64,000 nt of DNA from Pararhodobacter sp. (GCA_020832545.1 JAFIEK010000002.1:62001-126000), one strand, 5' to 3'. Positions 41,895-51,227 are shown, counted from the stretch's first letter. Numbers and translations: made by a program. The notes: generated from the sequence alone by a model not told the origin.

Positions 41895-43024
41895 TGCCCA
41901 TCAACCTTGGTGCGCATGAAATTCAGACGCTCCATGATCGGCGCATCCGAGAAGCGAAAGAGATCAAACTGCGTTTCGGCCTGAAGGGACCACGGGATCC
42001 AAGAGGGAATGACAAAAAGGTCTCCCTTTTCAAGGCGTAACGTTTCACCGTTCAGCACCACGCTGCCTTCTCCTTCAAACACCTGAAACACGCTTGATCC
42101 AACTTCGCGCCGCATGGGCGTTTCGGTGCCCGCACGCAGACGGTGAAACTCGCAGCGGATGGTTGACATCACGTCGCCGCCGGTGGTCGGATTGACGTAG
42201 CGTACCGCGGCATGACCTTGGCCAACTGTTGCAGGCTGGCCCTCGTCTTCCAGCAAAAGCTGCTCGGTCAGGGCCCGGTCAGTGAATTCCCACCTGTAAG
42301 CCCCGATCGGCGATGCGATGGTGTCTTGCAACTGCGAGAGCGGTCGCAGGCCCGGATGACACCATAGACGCTCACCGCGTGAGAAATTCGGCGTGGCATA
42401 GTCCGTCACCCGGTCCGAGCCAAACTCGAAAAAGCCCACGTCCATCTGCTGGCTGAACGGAATGTCCAGGCCATCGAGCCAGGCCATGGGTTGGTCTGTG
42501 TCATTGTGGTGCCCGTGAAAGCACCAGCCGGGCGTCAGAAGAAGGTCGCCGCGTGACATACGCACCGGATCGCCGTTGACGACAGTCCAGACCCCCTCGC
42601 CCTCGACCACGAAACGAAAGGCGTTCTGCGAATGTCGGTGTTCAGGCGCTGTCTCGCGCGGACCGAGATACTGGATCGCGGCCCAGAGGGTCGGGCATAT
42701 ATAGGTGTTCCCGCCAAGGCCCGGATTGGCCAGTCCGATGGCCCGCCGCTCACCGCCCCGGCCGACCGGCACCAGCCTGCCCGACTCCTGTGCCAACGGC
42801 AGCAGCGTCGACCACTTCCAGCGGTGCGGCACGGCCTTGCTCTTGGGGTGCATGGGCATAAGATCACCCGTCTGAGTCCAAAGCGGGTTGAGATGATTGT
42901 CCTTGAAGCCTTGATACAGTGCGCGAAGATCAGCACTGTCCTCAGGCTGCATGGCATGAACGACGGTCTCGTGATCGGTTGCGGTCATAATCTTCTCTCC
43001 TTGGATCGGTGTGCCAGCAGTCAT
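41891..43024 (-). CDS. Gentisate 1,2-dioxygenase
   Basis: Bicupin 377 aa; HRHSQNAFRFVVEGEGVWTVVNGDPVRMSRGDLLLTPGWCFHGHHND. Confidence 0.94.
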   Translation of the reverse strand: MTAGTPIQGEKIMTATDHETVVHAMQPEDSADLRALYQGFKDNHLNPLWTQTGDLMPMHPKSKAVPHRWKWSTLLPLAQESGRLVPVGRGGERRAIGLANPGLGGNTYICPTLWAAIQYLGPRETAPEHRHSQNAFRFVVEGEGVWTVVNGDPVRMSRGDLLLTPGWCFHGHHNDTDQPMAWLDGLDIPFSQQMDVGFFEFGSDRVTDYATPNFSRGERLWCHPGLRPLSQLQDTIASPIGAYRWEFTDRALTEQLLLEDEGQPATVGQGHAAVRYVNPTTGGDVMSTIRCEFHRLRAGTETPMRREVGSSVFQVFEGEGSVVLNGETLRLEKGDLFVIPSWIPWSLQAETQFDLFRFSDAPIMERLNFMRTKVDGQ

Positions 43025-43668
43025 GCAGCGTCGGGCTGGTTGGGCGGTGCGGCATCGTGGAAGGCAGGCAGTTCATCCAGTGCGGCGAAAACCCGTTTGA
43101 TATTGGGCCAGGGCTCTAGTGGAATGTCAAAGCGGCGGTTGTTCCAGACCTGCGCGTACAGACAGATATCCGCCAGAGTTGGCACCTCACCGTGGCAAAA
43201 GCGACCAGTCGGTGCGTTGTCGGCCAATTCAACTTCGAGCGCGTCGAAGGTCAGGTTCACCCAGTGGGTGAACCATTCTTTCTGGGCGGCCTCATCCGCG
43301 CCGAACTGATCACGGAGCCGGAACAATACGCGCAGGTTGTTGAGCGGGTGAATCTCGCAGGCAATCATGAAGCTGAGCGCCCGCACCCGGGCCCGGCCCA
43401 GACTGTCAGCGGGCAATAATGGTGGTGCTGGGTGAGTTTCATCAAGCCATTCGATGATTGCCAGAGATTGGGTCAGCGATGTGCCGTCTTCAAGCTCAAG
43501 CGTGGGAACCAGTCCCTGCGGATTGCGCGCCAAGTATTCCGGCGTCCGCGTTTCGCCCTTGCGAAGAAGGTATGGGACATAGCCGTAGCTGAGCCCCTTC
43601 AGGTTCAGCGCGATTCTTACCCTCGTGGATGTCGACGACCGGAAGAAGTTATGCAGTCGGAATGTCAT
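43021..43668 (-). CDS. Maleylpyruvate/maleylacetoacetate isomerase (zeta-class GST)
   Basis: MTFRLHNFFRSSTSTRVRIALNLKGL (zeta GST SSxSxRVRIAL), NPQGLVPTLELEDG, QSLAIIEWLDE; gentisate operon context. Confidence 0.93.
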   Translation of the reverse strand: MTFRLHNFFRSSTSTRVRIALNLKGLSYGYVPYLLRKGETRTPEYLARNPQGLVPTLELEDGTSLTQSLAIIEWLDETHPAPPLLPADSLGRARVRALSFMIACEIHPLNNLRVLFRLRDQFGADEAAQKEWFTHWVNLTFDALEVELADNAPTGRFCHGEVPTLADICLYAQVWNNRRFDIPLEPWPNIKRVFAALDELPAFHDAAPPNQPDAA

Positions 43669-43719
43669 TGGCGTCTCCTCGGGGCCGCCCGTCTGCGGCG
43701 CTGAAATCCGGCTTTGCGC

Positions 43720-44418
43720 TCAGGCCCGTGGACCGATGGGTGTCTCGATCGTACCGAGACCCGCAATCTCGATACGGCAGATATCACCTTCGGCCAACGC
43801 ACCAACGCCAGCCGGCGTGCCCGTCATGATCAGATCGCCCGGCTGAATCTGCATCGATTGTGACAAGATCGAGATGATCTCGGGCACTGACCAGATAAGC
43901 TCTGCAAGATCAGCATCCTGCTTCACCTGCCCGTTCACCTCAAGGCGAATAGACCCTGTTTTTGGGTGTCCGACCTTGGAAACGGGGTGAACCGGTCCGA
44001 TCACGGCCGATCGGTCAAAAGCCTTGCCACAGTCCCATGGCCGCCCTTGCTCGCGCGCCTTGAGTTGCAGATCACGGCGCGTCAGATCATTGCCCACCGC
44101 ATAGCCCCAGACATGCGACAGCGCGTCAGATTCGGGAATATCGCGTCCCGGAAGTCCGATCACCACAACAAGCTCTGCCTCGAAGTGGAAGTTCCCGGTA
44201 TCGGGCGGATAGGCCACGGTTTCGCCACTGTCGACCACCGCATCGGCGGGTTTAGTGAAGAAGAAGGGTGGATCCCGGTCAGGATCCTTGCCCATCTCGC
44301 GGGCATGAGCGGCGTAGTTGCGCCCGACGCAAAAGATCCGCCGGACCGGTAGCCGCTTGTCGCTCTGCGCAACTGCAATGCTGGGTTGTGGCTGAGGGTC
44401 AAAGACAAAAGACATCAT
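43720..44418 (-). CDS. Fumarylpyruvate hydrolase (FAH family)
   Basis: RRIFCVGRNYAAHAREMGKD, PADAVVDSGETVAYPPDTGNFHFEAELVVVIG, MTGTPAGVGAL. Confidence 0.93.
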   Translation of the reverse strand: MMSFVFDPQPQPSIAVAQSDKRLPVRRIFCVGRNYAAHAREMGKDPDRDPPFFFTKPADAVVDSGETVAYPPDTGNFHFEAELVVVIGLPGRDIPESDALSHVWGYAVGNDLTRRDLQLKAREQGRPWDCGKAFDRSAVIGPVHPVSKVGHPKTGSIRLEVNGQVKQDADLAELIWSVPEIISILSQSMQIQPGDLIMTGTPAGVGALAEGDICRIEIAGLGTIETPIGPRA

Positions 44419-44513
44419 TATTCCTTTTCTTGGTTCGTCCGGGCCTGCAAAGCAGGCTTGTGCCGGTACTCCAGCGTCAAATGCGCCAATCAAACCCGTT
44501 TATCGGTGCAAGA

Positions 44514-46133
44514 TCACATGACACTGTCGACGTCTTGGCGCAGCGCCTGACGGTCGATCTTGCCGGTGCCAGTCTTGGGCAGTGCGGTAACGTAATTGAA
44601 CAAACGGGGCGCCTTATAGGGGGCGAGATGCGCCTTGACGTGATCTCGTAGCCGCGTGGTCTGCGTGTCATCCCCGACTAGGCCTTGGTTCAGACTTACC
44701 ACCGCGCGCAGAACGGTGCGTTTGTCGGGCAGCTGTTCGGCAAGGACGGAGCATTCGTAAACGTCGGGGTGTTCGTTCAGGCAACGCTCGACTTCGAGCG
44801 GCCAAACCCATTGGCCCGAAACCTTGACCAGATCATCGGCACGGCCCTGGAAATAATAGAATCCGTCACGCTCGATGAAACGGTCGCCAGTATAGATCCA
44901 GTCACCGCGCATCGTTTCGAGTGTCTTGTCCGGGCGGTTCCAATAGCACGGCGCCGACGAATGGCCCCGCACCAACATCACGCCTTCCTCACCCGCGGCT
45001 GCGGCAGCCCCTTCTGGCGTAACAAGCCTGATTTCATAACCCGGCACACGCGCGCCCGCAGCGCCGATGCGATGCTCATCAAGCCTGTTGCTGAGATAGA
45101 TATGCAGCATTTCTGTCGAGCCTAACCCCTCGGTCGGGCCGTGGCCGACCCTACGCTTCCAGGCAGTGTATACGTCTTCAGAAAGGATTTCGGCCGCTGA
45201 CATAGACTGACGAAGCGACGTAAGATCGCGTTGGTCGATGGTCTTGTCCTTTGCCAGTGCGGTGTAGAGCGTCGGCAGCCCGAACAGCACGCTCGGGCGA
45301 AAGTCCTCGATTGCATCCAGCACAGCATCCGGACGTGGCTGACCGGGCACCAGTAGCGTCGTCGCTCCGCAAGCGAAGGGGAAAACCAGCGAATTGCCGA
45401 ACCCATAGGCGAAATAGACCTTTGGAACCGAATAGCAGACATCGTCCTGTCGCAGCTTCAACACATGGGTGCCAAAGGCTGCCTGAATGTACGCCATGTC
45501 GTGGTGCAGGTGGACGATGCCCTTGGGCTTGCCCGTCGAGCCTGAAGAATACATCCAGAAGGCCATATCGTCAGGACCAGTAGCGGCCGCGTCCAGAACA
45601 TCGCCGACGCCAGCCAGAAAGGTTTCGACAGTGACAGTCTCGGTCGCATCAGCATCGCCACAGGCCACGATCACAGTTTCAATCTGTGTTCCTGAAAGGG
45701 TTTCCTGGTTCAGAATTCCTGCCAGTTCCGCATCGACGATGGCGACACGCGCGCGCGTGTCCTGAAGGAAATAGGTCAGGACATTCTGCTTGGTCTGGGT
45801 GTTCAGAAGCACCGGAACAAAGCCTGCCCTCACCGCCCCATAAAAGGCAGCAGGATATACGGGGCTGTCATCCAGAAAGAAGGCAATCCGTTCGCCACGC
45901 GCAAGGCCTGCACGGATAAAGGCATTGCCCCACCGCGAAGCCTCGGCAATCAAGTCACGATAACTCAGGCTTCCCATCGGGCCGATTACGGCGGTTTTCT
46001 CAGGGTTGCGGCGAAGGTTCTGCCACAAAATGTCTGAGCAATTTCGGTAGGCAGCCTTGTCAAAGCCGATCTCCCGCGCTCCCGCCACGTCCTGCGGAAC
46101 CGGATCGGTTATGTCGGGTGACAAATCGGACAT
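44514..46133 (-). CDS. Benzoate-CoA-ligase-family aryl-CoA ligase (possible salicylyl/hydroxybenzoyl-CoA ligase)
   Basis: 539 aa; YSSGSTGKPKGIVHLHHDM, YSVPKVYFAYGFGNSLVFPF, RADDLVKVSGQWVWPLEVE, KTGTGKIDRQALR typical of the BCL family. Confidence 0.9.
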   Translation of the reverse strand: MSDLSPDITDPVPQDVAGAREIGFDKAAYRNCSDILWQNLRRNPEKTAVIGPMGSLSYRDLIAEASRWGNAFIRAGLARGERIAFFLDDSPVYPAAFYGAVRAGFVPVLLNTQTKQNVLTYFLQDTRARVAIVDAELAGILNQETLSGTQIETVIVACGDADATETVTVETFLAGVGDVLDAAATGPDDMAFWMYSSGSTGKPKGIVHLHHDMAYIQAAFGTHVLKLRQDDVCYSVPKVYFAYGFGNSLVFPFACGATTLLVPGQPRPDAVLDAIEDFRPSVLFGLPTLYTALAKDKTIDQRDLTSLRQSMSAAEILSEDVYTAWKRRVGHGPTEGLGSTEMLHIYLSNRLDEHRIGAAGARVPGYEIRLVTPEGAAAAAGEEGVMLVRGHSSAPCYWNRPDKTLETMRGDWIYTGDRFIERDGFYYFQGRADDLVKVSGQWVWPLEVERCLNEHPDVYECSVLAEQLPDKRTVLRAVVSLNQGLVGDDTQTTRLRDHVKAHLAPYKAPRLFNYVTALPKTGTGKIDRQALRQDVDSVM

Positions 46134-46226
46134 TGTGTTGTTTTCCTTTTACCTCGGCAGACCGGTGTCGAGTGGAGTACTGTCTGTCAAACTGGCCCGG
46201 AGGTTGCGCCAGTGACGGGCCGCACG

Positions 46227-47375
46227 CTATTGGCGGTTAGCCAAGGCCCTGTGCGCAGCGAAATCCGCTGCGAATTTAGGTGCAATCTGGCGGAGTCGTT
46301 CTTCGGTCATCCTGCCCGAGCGCATCAGATAGTCATGGGCGAAATCCATCGGCGCCATTCCCATCTTTTCGCCAAAACTCTCATACCAGTTCGCCGATGT
46401 GTTGGCCGCGTCGACGATCTTGCGAGCGATGGGCGGGCGCTTTTCCTGATACGCAGTCAGCGCCTCGGTCAGATCGTCATGTTCGTTGAGGGCCTGAGCG
46501 AGCGCAATCGCGTCTTCAAGCGCCAGACGCGTTCCAGAACCTATCGAGAAATGCGCCGTATGTACGGCGTCGCCCAGCAGGGCGAAGCGTCCAGTGACCC
46601 AGTTCTCACACCACAGCCGCGGAAACTGCCGCCACATAGATTTGTTCGTGACAAGTGACGTTCCCGCCAGCACGTCTGCAAACAAGGCGCTGCAACGCTT
46701 GGCGCTCTCGGTTTCATCCAGGCCGTCGAAGCCACCTTTGTGAAAAGTCTCATCGTCGCACTCGACGATGAAGGTGCTCCGATCCGGCGCAAATCGATAA
46801 TGGTGTGCATTCATCGGGCCAAAGGGCGTTGCGATGAATGTCTGTGTGAGCGTGTCAAAGGGAACCGTCGCGCCGAACCAGGCAAAGTGATTGCCAAACG
46901 ATTCTACCTGCGGCTTGAAATCTGCCTCAAATGTGCGCCTCACCAGCGAATTGAGCCCGTCCGCGCCGATAACCAGATCGGCTGTGAGGTCGTTCACATC
47001 AGAGATCTGAGTGTTGAAATGGACCGGAATATCAAGCTCCCGTGCCCGTTCGGTCAATATCTTAATAAGTTGCAGCCGCCCGATTGCGGTAAAGCCAACC
47101 CCGTCAAGCGTGACGCTGCCGCCCGGCAGGTTGAGCGTCATATTTCGCCAGCGCTCCATTTGCGAGGTAATCAGATCATGGGTTTCAGGATCGTCAGCCT
47201 TTAGAAACTCCAGCGCCCGGTCCGAGAACACCACACCAAAGCCGAAGGTCGCGCCTTCGGGATTCTGCTCCATCACATCGATTTTGACATGCGGCATGAG
47301 CCGCCGGATCAGAATTGCCGCATAGAGACCGGCAGGCCCCGCACCTATAATGGCGACGCTGGACAGCTTTGTCAT
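46227..47375 (-). CDS. FAD monooxygenase, salicylyl-CoA 5-hydroxylase / 2-aminobenzoyl-CoA monooxygenase-like
   Basis: AIIGAGPAGLYAAILIRRLMPHVKIDVMEQNPEGATFGFGVVFSDRALEFLKADDPET, ALLGDAVHTAHFSIGSGTRLALEDAIALAQAL. Confidence 0.85.
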   Translation of the reverse strand: MTKLSSVAIIGAGPAGLYAAILIRRLMPHVKIDVMEQNPEGATFGFGVVFSDRALEFLKADDPETHDLITSQMERWRNMTLNLPGGSVTLDGVGFTAIGRLQLIKILTERARELDIPVHFNTQISDVNDLTADLVIGADGLNSLVRRTFEADFKPQVESFGNHFAWFGATVPFDTLTQTFIATPFGPMNAHHYRFAPDRSTFIVECDDETFHKGGFDGLDETESAKRCSALFADVLAGTSLVTNKSMWRQFPRLWCENWVTGRFALLGDAVHTAHFSIGSGTRLALEDAIALAQALNEHDDLTEALTAYQEKRPPIARKIVDAANTSANWYESFGEKMGMAPMDFAHDYLMRSGRMTEERLRQIAPKFAADFAAHRALANRQ

Positions 47376-47442
47376 GGATCCTCCCAAGACCTGTAGACTT
47401 GATCACGGGATAGTCTAAAATTTCATATTACGCAATTGATTC

Positions 47443-47454
47443 TTCTATATGGAA
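47443..47454. promoter_or_regulatory. Quasi-palindromic candidate IclR operator
   Basis: TTCTATATGGAA in the divergent intergenic region between iclR and the monooxygenase. Confidence 0.4.
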
Positions 47455-47559
47455 TAAAGACGCCGGTTTGCAGATGCGCTAAGGTGCCAGTTCAGGCATA
47501 TCTGAAACAGTGTGGTCCGGCTGACCTTCCTACTTGGTATACAGTGATGGAATCTGAAA

Positions 47560-48348
47560 TTGACCAATGAAAACAACCACGGACAAGGGCTGAAATCGCT
47601 CGACACAGCGCTGGGAGTACTGGCCATCATGGCAGCCCAGAAGGGGCCGCTGTCGCTCTCCGAAATCGGGCGCGCATGCAGTATGCCACCCAGCAAGGTC
47701 CACCGTTATCTTGCGTCGTTTGTGGGGGCCGGACTGGTCAAGCAGCAAGGGCGTTCCGGCCGATATGATCTTGGCCCCGCCGCCTTGCAGCTTGGACTTG
47801 CCGCACTTGCCAGGCACAGCTTCGTCAATGCAGCCGCAGACGGTTTGTCAGACTTGTCAGGCGAGACAGGAATGACGGCGCTCTTGTCGGTATGGGCGAA
47901 CCAGGGCGCGACAGTTGTCAGATGGGAACGCGGGATTACACCGACCGATATGTCTATGGGTCTGGGCACAACTCTGCCACTTCTGAACTCAGCCACCGGG
48001 CGAGTTTTTCTTGCCTGGGGCGCACCCCGTGCGGTTGCGCCGGTCCGCGACGCCCAATTCGAACAGTTCGCGCGGCGCTCCGGTCAGTCGGTGGATCCCG
48101 ATCACACTTCAACGAGTATTGCGGCGATTGTCGAGAGTATTCGCGCAGACGGCTACGCTTCGGTCGTGGGAAGATACATCCCCGGATTGGTGGCCATAGC
48201 TGCACCTGTCCTTGATTGGCAAGGCGAGGCACAGGCTGCCATTACACTGGTTGGCATTGACCCACCCGTGATTGCTCCGGACTCACCCCAAGTCCAATGT
48301 CTGTTGGCGTACTGCGCGGAGAAATCGGTAGTGCGGGCTTCGGACTGA
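47560..48348 (+). CDS. IclR family transcriptional regulator
   Basis: LDTALGVLAIMAAQKGPLSLSEIGRACSMPPSKVHRYLASFVGAGLVKQQGRSGRYDLG; TTG start; divergent from the catabolic operon. Confidence 0.93.
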   Translation: MTNENNHGQGLKSLDTALGVLAIMAAQKGPLSLSEIGRACSMPPSKVHRYLASFVGAGLVKQQGRSGRYDLGPAALQLGLAALARHSFVNAAADGLSDLSGETGMTALLSVWANQGATVVRWERGITPTDMSMGLGTTLPLLNSATGRVFLAWGAPRAVAPVRDAQFEQFARRSGQSVDPDHTSTSIAAIVESIRADGYASVVGRYIPGLVAIAAPVLDWQGEAQAAITLVGIDPPVIAPDSPQVQCLLAYCAEKSVVRASD

Positions 48349-48436
48349 ACACCGGCAGGTTGCCACTGAAAGAGGCGATGGCTGAACATCACCCTCATCC
48401 CCATCCCCACAAGACACAGCGGAAGGAACTGACGGA

Positions 48437-48634
48437 ATGATTGACAAGGTCATCGTTACCATCGCGACAACATCAAACTGTCATGGCAAGGGTTCAACCC
48501 CTGTCCTGCCCGAACAACCTGGGAACGTCGACCAGTTTGCCCCAGAAGCCTTCACAGGCATGTTCCCTGCCCATCTGCACGCTCGCGATCTGAATAGGAT
48601 GCAGCCCAGAGACCCGCAGGTAGTTCGCAAATGA
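48437..48634 (+). pseudogene. BKACE/DUF849 (beta-keto acid cleavage enzyme) N-terminal remnant
   Basis: MIDKVIVTIATTSNCHGKGSTPVLPEQPGN...AHLHARDLNRMQPRDPQVVRK resembles the N-terminal (H)LHARDP..G.P..DP segment; stops after 65 aa. Confidence 0.65.
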
Positions 48635-49044
48635 ATGTCCCCTTGTCGCTCTGCGAAACCGCAATCGATGTAAGCTTCGGTGACTGTGATCCTGCGGGTA
48701 TCACCTTTTACCCCAATTTCTTTCGCTGGACGGACGGGCTGTTTCACAGCTTCCTTCGGGAACGCGCTCACGGCCACAATGCGATTTGCGCCCAACTCGG
48801 CGCGAAAGGTCTGGGTGTGATTGCCACCGAAATGCGGTTTCGGTCGCCGGCGCTTGACGGCGACACGCTTCAAATTGTCCTGAACGGCATCGAGTGGTCG
48901 GAACGGTCCTTCACACTCGCGTACTCCGGGCAGATCGAAGACCGAGTTGTTTTTGAAGCAATCGAGAAGCGGGGGGTGTTTGTCCAGGACGGGGAACGCA
49001 TGTCTCTCGCCGGAACAAATGAATTGCAACATCTGCTGGGCTGA
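48631..49044 (+). CDS. 4HBT-type acyl-CoA thioesterase
   Basis: VSFGDCDPAGITFYPNFFRWTDGLFHSFLRE hot-dog 4-hydroxybenzoyl-CoA thioesterase motif. Confidence 0.9.
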   Translation: MNVPLSLCETAIDVSFGDCDPAGITFYPNFFRWTDGLFHSFLRERAHGHNAICAQLGAKGLGVIATEMRFRSPALDGDTLQIVLNGIEWSERSFTLAYSGQIEDRVVFEAIEKRGVFVQDGERMSLAGTNELQHLLG

Positions 49045-49077
49045 TCCATGCAACCGGCTGCATGGATAGGAAGGTTC

Positions 49078-49300
49078 AACCCGCCAGCTGAAGCATGATC
49101 GATACAGCGACGGGAACCGCAATCAACAGGGTGACGACCGGCACATCGGCAAGCGGATAGGGTCGGACACCTTTGAATGTTGCGCTGAGTGAAGCGAACA
49201 TCGCCCGTTTCGCTGCGGATAACGAAAGCATGCATGCCGACAGGCGGCGTGATCATACCGACCTCAAACATCTTCGCTACCAGCATCCCAACCAGATTTT
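49078..49300 (-). pseudogene. TRAP transporter large subunit (DctM) C-terminal remnant, frameshifted
   Basis: GMLVAKMFEVGMITPPVGMHAFVIRSETGDV in one frame, then ATFKGVRPYPLADVPVVTLLIAVPVAVSIMLQLAG* in another. Confidence 0.8.
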
Positions 49301-49471
49301 CTTCCGCAACCCTGCCTCAACTTCACCCAGGATACCGGTATGCCGGTCCACCCTTTGACTGCCGTTCGTTTAGGTCAGCGCGGGACCCTGCCGGGAACAT
49401 CGCCCGGACGATACGCGCTGGTTGAAGCAGGGCGATGGGGTTGACAGAGGGAAACCGATGAGATCATTAAG

Positions 49472-49490
49472 ATGTCAACTATATAGACAA
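49472..49490. promoter_or_regulatory. Candidate MarR operator, site 1
   Basis: ATGTCAACTATATAGACAA upstream of the M20 gene, resembling site 2 at 51209. Confidence 0.5.
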
Positions 49491-49515
49491 ACTATCCAAT
49501 TGCCTAGGAACTCAG

Positions 49516-50649
49516 ATGAATACTACCGCATGGGCTTCTTTCCGCCGCGATCTCCACCAGAATCCCGAACTGGGTTTTAAAGAGCACCGGACTGCCGCGA
49601 AAATCGCCGCCTCGCTGCGGCGGATCGGATGCAGCGTCGAAGAAGGGATCGCCCAGACCGGTGTAGTCGGAACACTCGTGAATGGCCCTGGGCCGATGAT
49701 CGGGCTGCGCGCCGACATGGACGCGCTACCAATGACCGAAGCGACCGGCAAACCCTGGACTTCACAGATTGACGGCGTCTTTCATGGCTGCGGGCATGAC
49801 GGACACGTGACCTGTCTGCTGGCAACTGCCGAGCATCTCGCCAAGACGCGTGCATTCTGTGGAACGGTCGTTTTCATCTTTCAGCCTGCGGAGGAGGGAC
49901 ACGGCGGTGGGCGCGTGATGGTGGAAGAGGGACTCTTTGACCGGCACCCCTGCGATAGAATCTATGGCTTTCACAACATGCCCTTGCTGCCACTAGGCAC
50001 CGCCGCCGTGAAATCCGGGCCGATGATGGCCTCTTTCGACGAGTTGCGGGTAACCTTTCATGGGGAGGCGGGCCATGCGGCCGCCCCGCATCTGGCGCGT
50101 GACCCGGTACTCGCCGCCGCAGACTGCGCGGTCGCGCTGTCACGCAGCCCAGCACGCCGGGTTGATCCGCATGCCCCATCGGTGCTGAGCGTCACGCAGA
50201 TCCATGGCGGCACAACCCACAACGTGATCCCCGCCGAGGCGTGGCTTGGCGGCACCGTTCGTGCCCTTTCTGCCGAGGCGCGGCAGATCCTGGAAGAAGA
50301 GGTCACACGCATTTCCCAAGCCATCGCGGCGCAGCATGGGGTTGAGTGCTCGGTCGTTTACGACCGGCGTTTTCCCGTGCTTGTGAACGAGCCCGAGGCC
50401 ACAGCGGCCCTGCGGGCAGCGGCGGGCCAGGCGCTGGGGCCCAATGCGTTGATGGATGATTTTCGGCCGCTGCTCGCCGCCGAGGATTTCGCCTTCATGC
50501 TCGCCGCTTGTCCCGGCGCTTATATTTTGCTCGGTCAAGGGGATGACACCCACCATGCGATGGTGCACAACCCGGGATACGATTTCAACGACCAGCTCAT
50601 TCCGCTGGCCGTGAACGTCCTTTCGGCGGCCGTCTCGCAGGGATTATGA
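49516..50649 (+). CDS. M20 family amidohydrolase (hippurate hydrolase/N-acyl-amino-acid hydrolase-like)
   Basis: FRRDLHQNPELGFKEHRTA, LRADMDALPM, FHGCGHDGHV, FQPAEEGHGGGRVMVEEGLF. Confidence 0.95.
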   Translation: MNTTAWASFRRDLHQNPELGFKEHRTAAKIAASLRRIGCSVEEGIAQTGVVGTLVNGPGPMIGLRADMDALPMTEATGKPWTSQIDGVFHGCGHDGHVTCLLATAEHLAKTRAFCGTVVFIFQPAEEGHGGGRVMVEEGLFDRHPCDRIYGFHNMPLLPLGTAAVKSGPMMASFDELRVTFHGEAGHAAAPHLARDPVLAAADCAVALSRSPARRVDPHAPSVLSVTQIHGGTTHNVIPAEAWLGGTVRALSAEARQILEEEVTRISQAIAAQHGVECSVVYDRRFPVLVNEPEATAALRAAAGQALGPNALMDDFRPLLAAEDFAFMLAACPGAYILLGQGDDTHHAMVHNPGYDFNDQLIPLAVNVLSAAVSQGL

Positions 50650-50674
50650 GGGCTGACCGGGCGCTGGAGCAACC

Positions 50675-51181
50675 ATGCAGAACGTGAATGACAAACGCAC
50701 CGACTTGTTGCCGACCGACGAGGAATTGTCGCGGCTCCGGCACGAAAACCTCGGACGCCTGCTCGACTTCGTGCATGTTGCATTTGACCGGCTCGCACTC
50801 GAATACCTCCACCGTGCCGGCTATCCCTATATCCGCGCCGCGCATACGCATATGTTGCGCACCATGCGAGCCAGTGGCGCAAGCCTTACCGACATGGCCG
50901 AGGAGGCGGGCATTTCCAAACAGGCGATGAGCAAGCTTGCTGCCGAGTTCGAGCGCATGGGATTCATCGAGTGGCGCGATGGGCCTCCGCGGACCATTCA
51001 CACCACCGCAGCCGGTCAAACACTGCTCAAGTATGGTGTGCTGGCCCTGCGTGAGGCGGAAGATCACTATTTCAGTGAGATCTCGGGCGAGGAGCGCGAA
51101 ATCCTCCGAAAACTGCTGCTGCGCGTGTCCGAGGCCGACAGCAACGGTCGTAGCCCGACGTGGCGGCGCCGGCGTGCATGA
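50675..51181 (+). CDS. MarR family transcriptional regulator
   Basis: 168 aa winged helix; ASLTDMAEEAGISKQAMSKLAAEFERMGFIEWRDGP. Confidence 0.88.
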   Translation: MQNVNDKRTDLLPTDEELSRLRHENLGRLLDFVHVAFDRLALEYLHRAGYPYIRAAHTHMLRTMRASGASLTDMAEEAGISKQAMSKLAAEFERMGFIEWRDGPPRTIHTTAAGQTLLKYGVLALREAEDHYFSEISGEEREILRKLLLRVSEADSNGRSPTWRRRRA

Positions 51182-51208
51182 ATTGATTTACTCTCGTTTG
51201 CAGATCAG

Positions 51209-51227
51209 ATGTCAATAAAGTTGACAT
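51209..51227. promoter_or_regulatory. Candidate MarR operator, site 2
   Basis: Perfect inverted repeat ATGTCAA-TAAAG-TTGACAT upstream of dctP. Confidence 0.55.
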
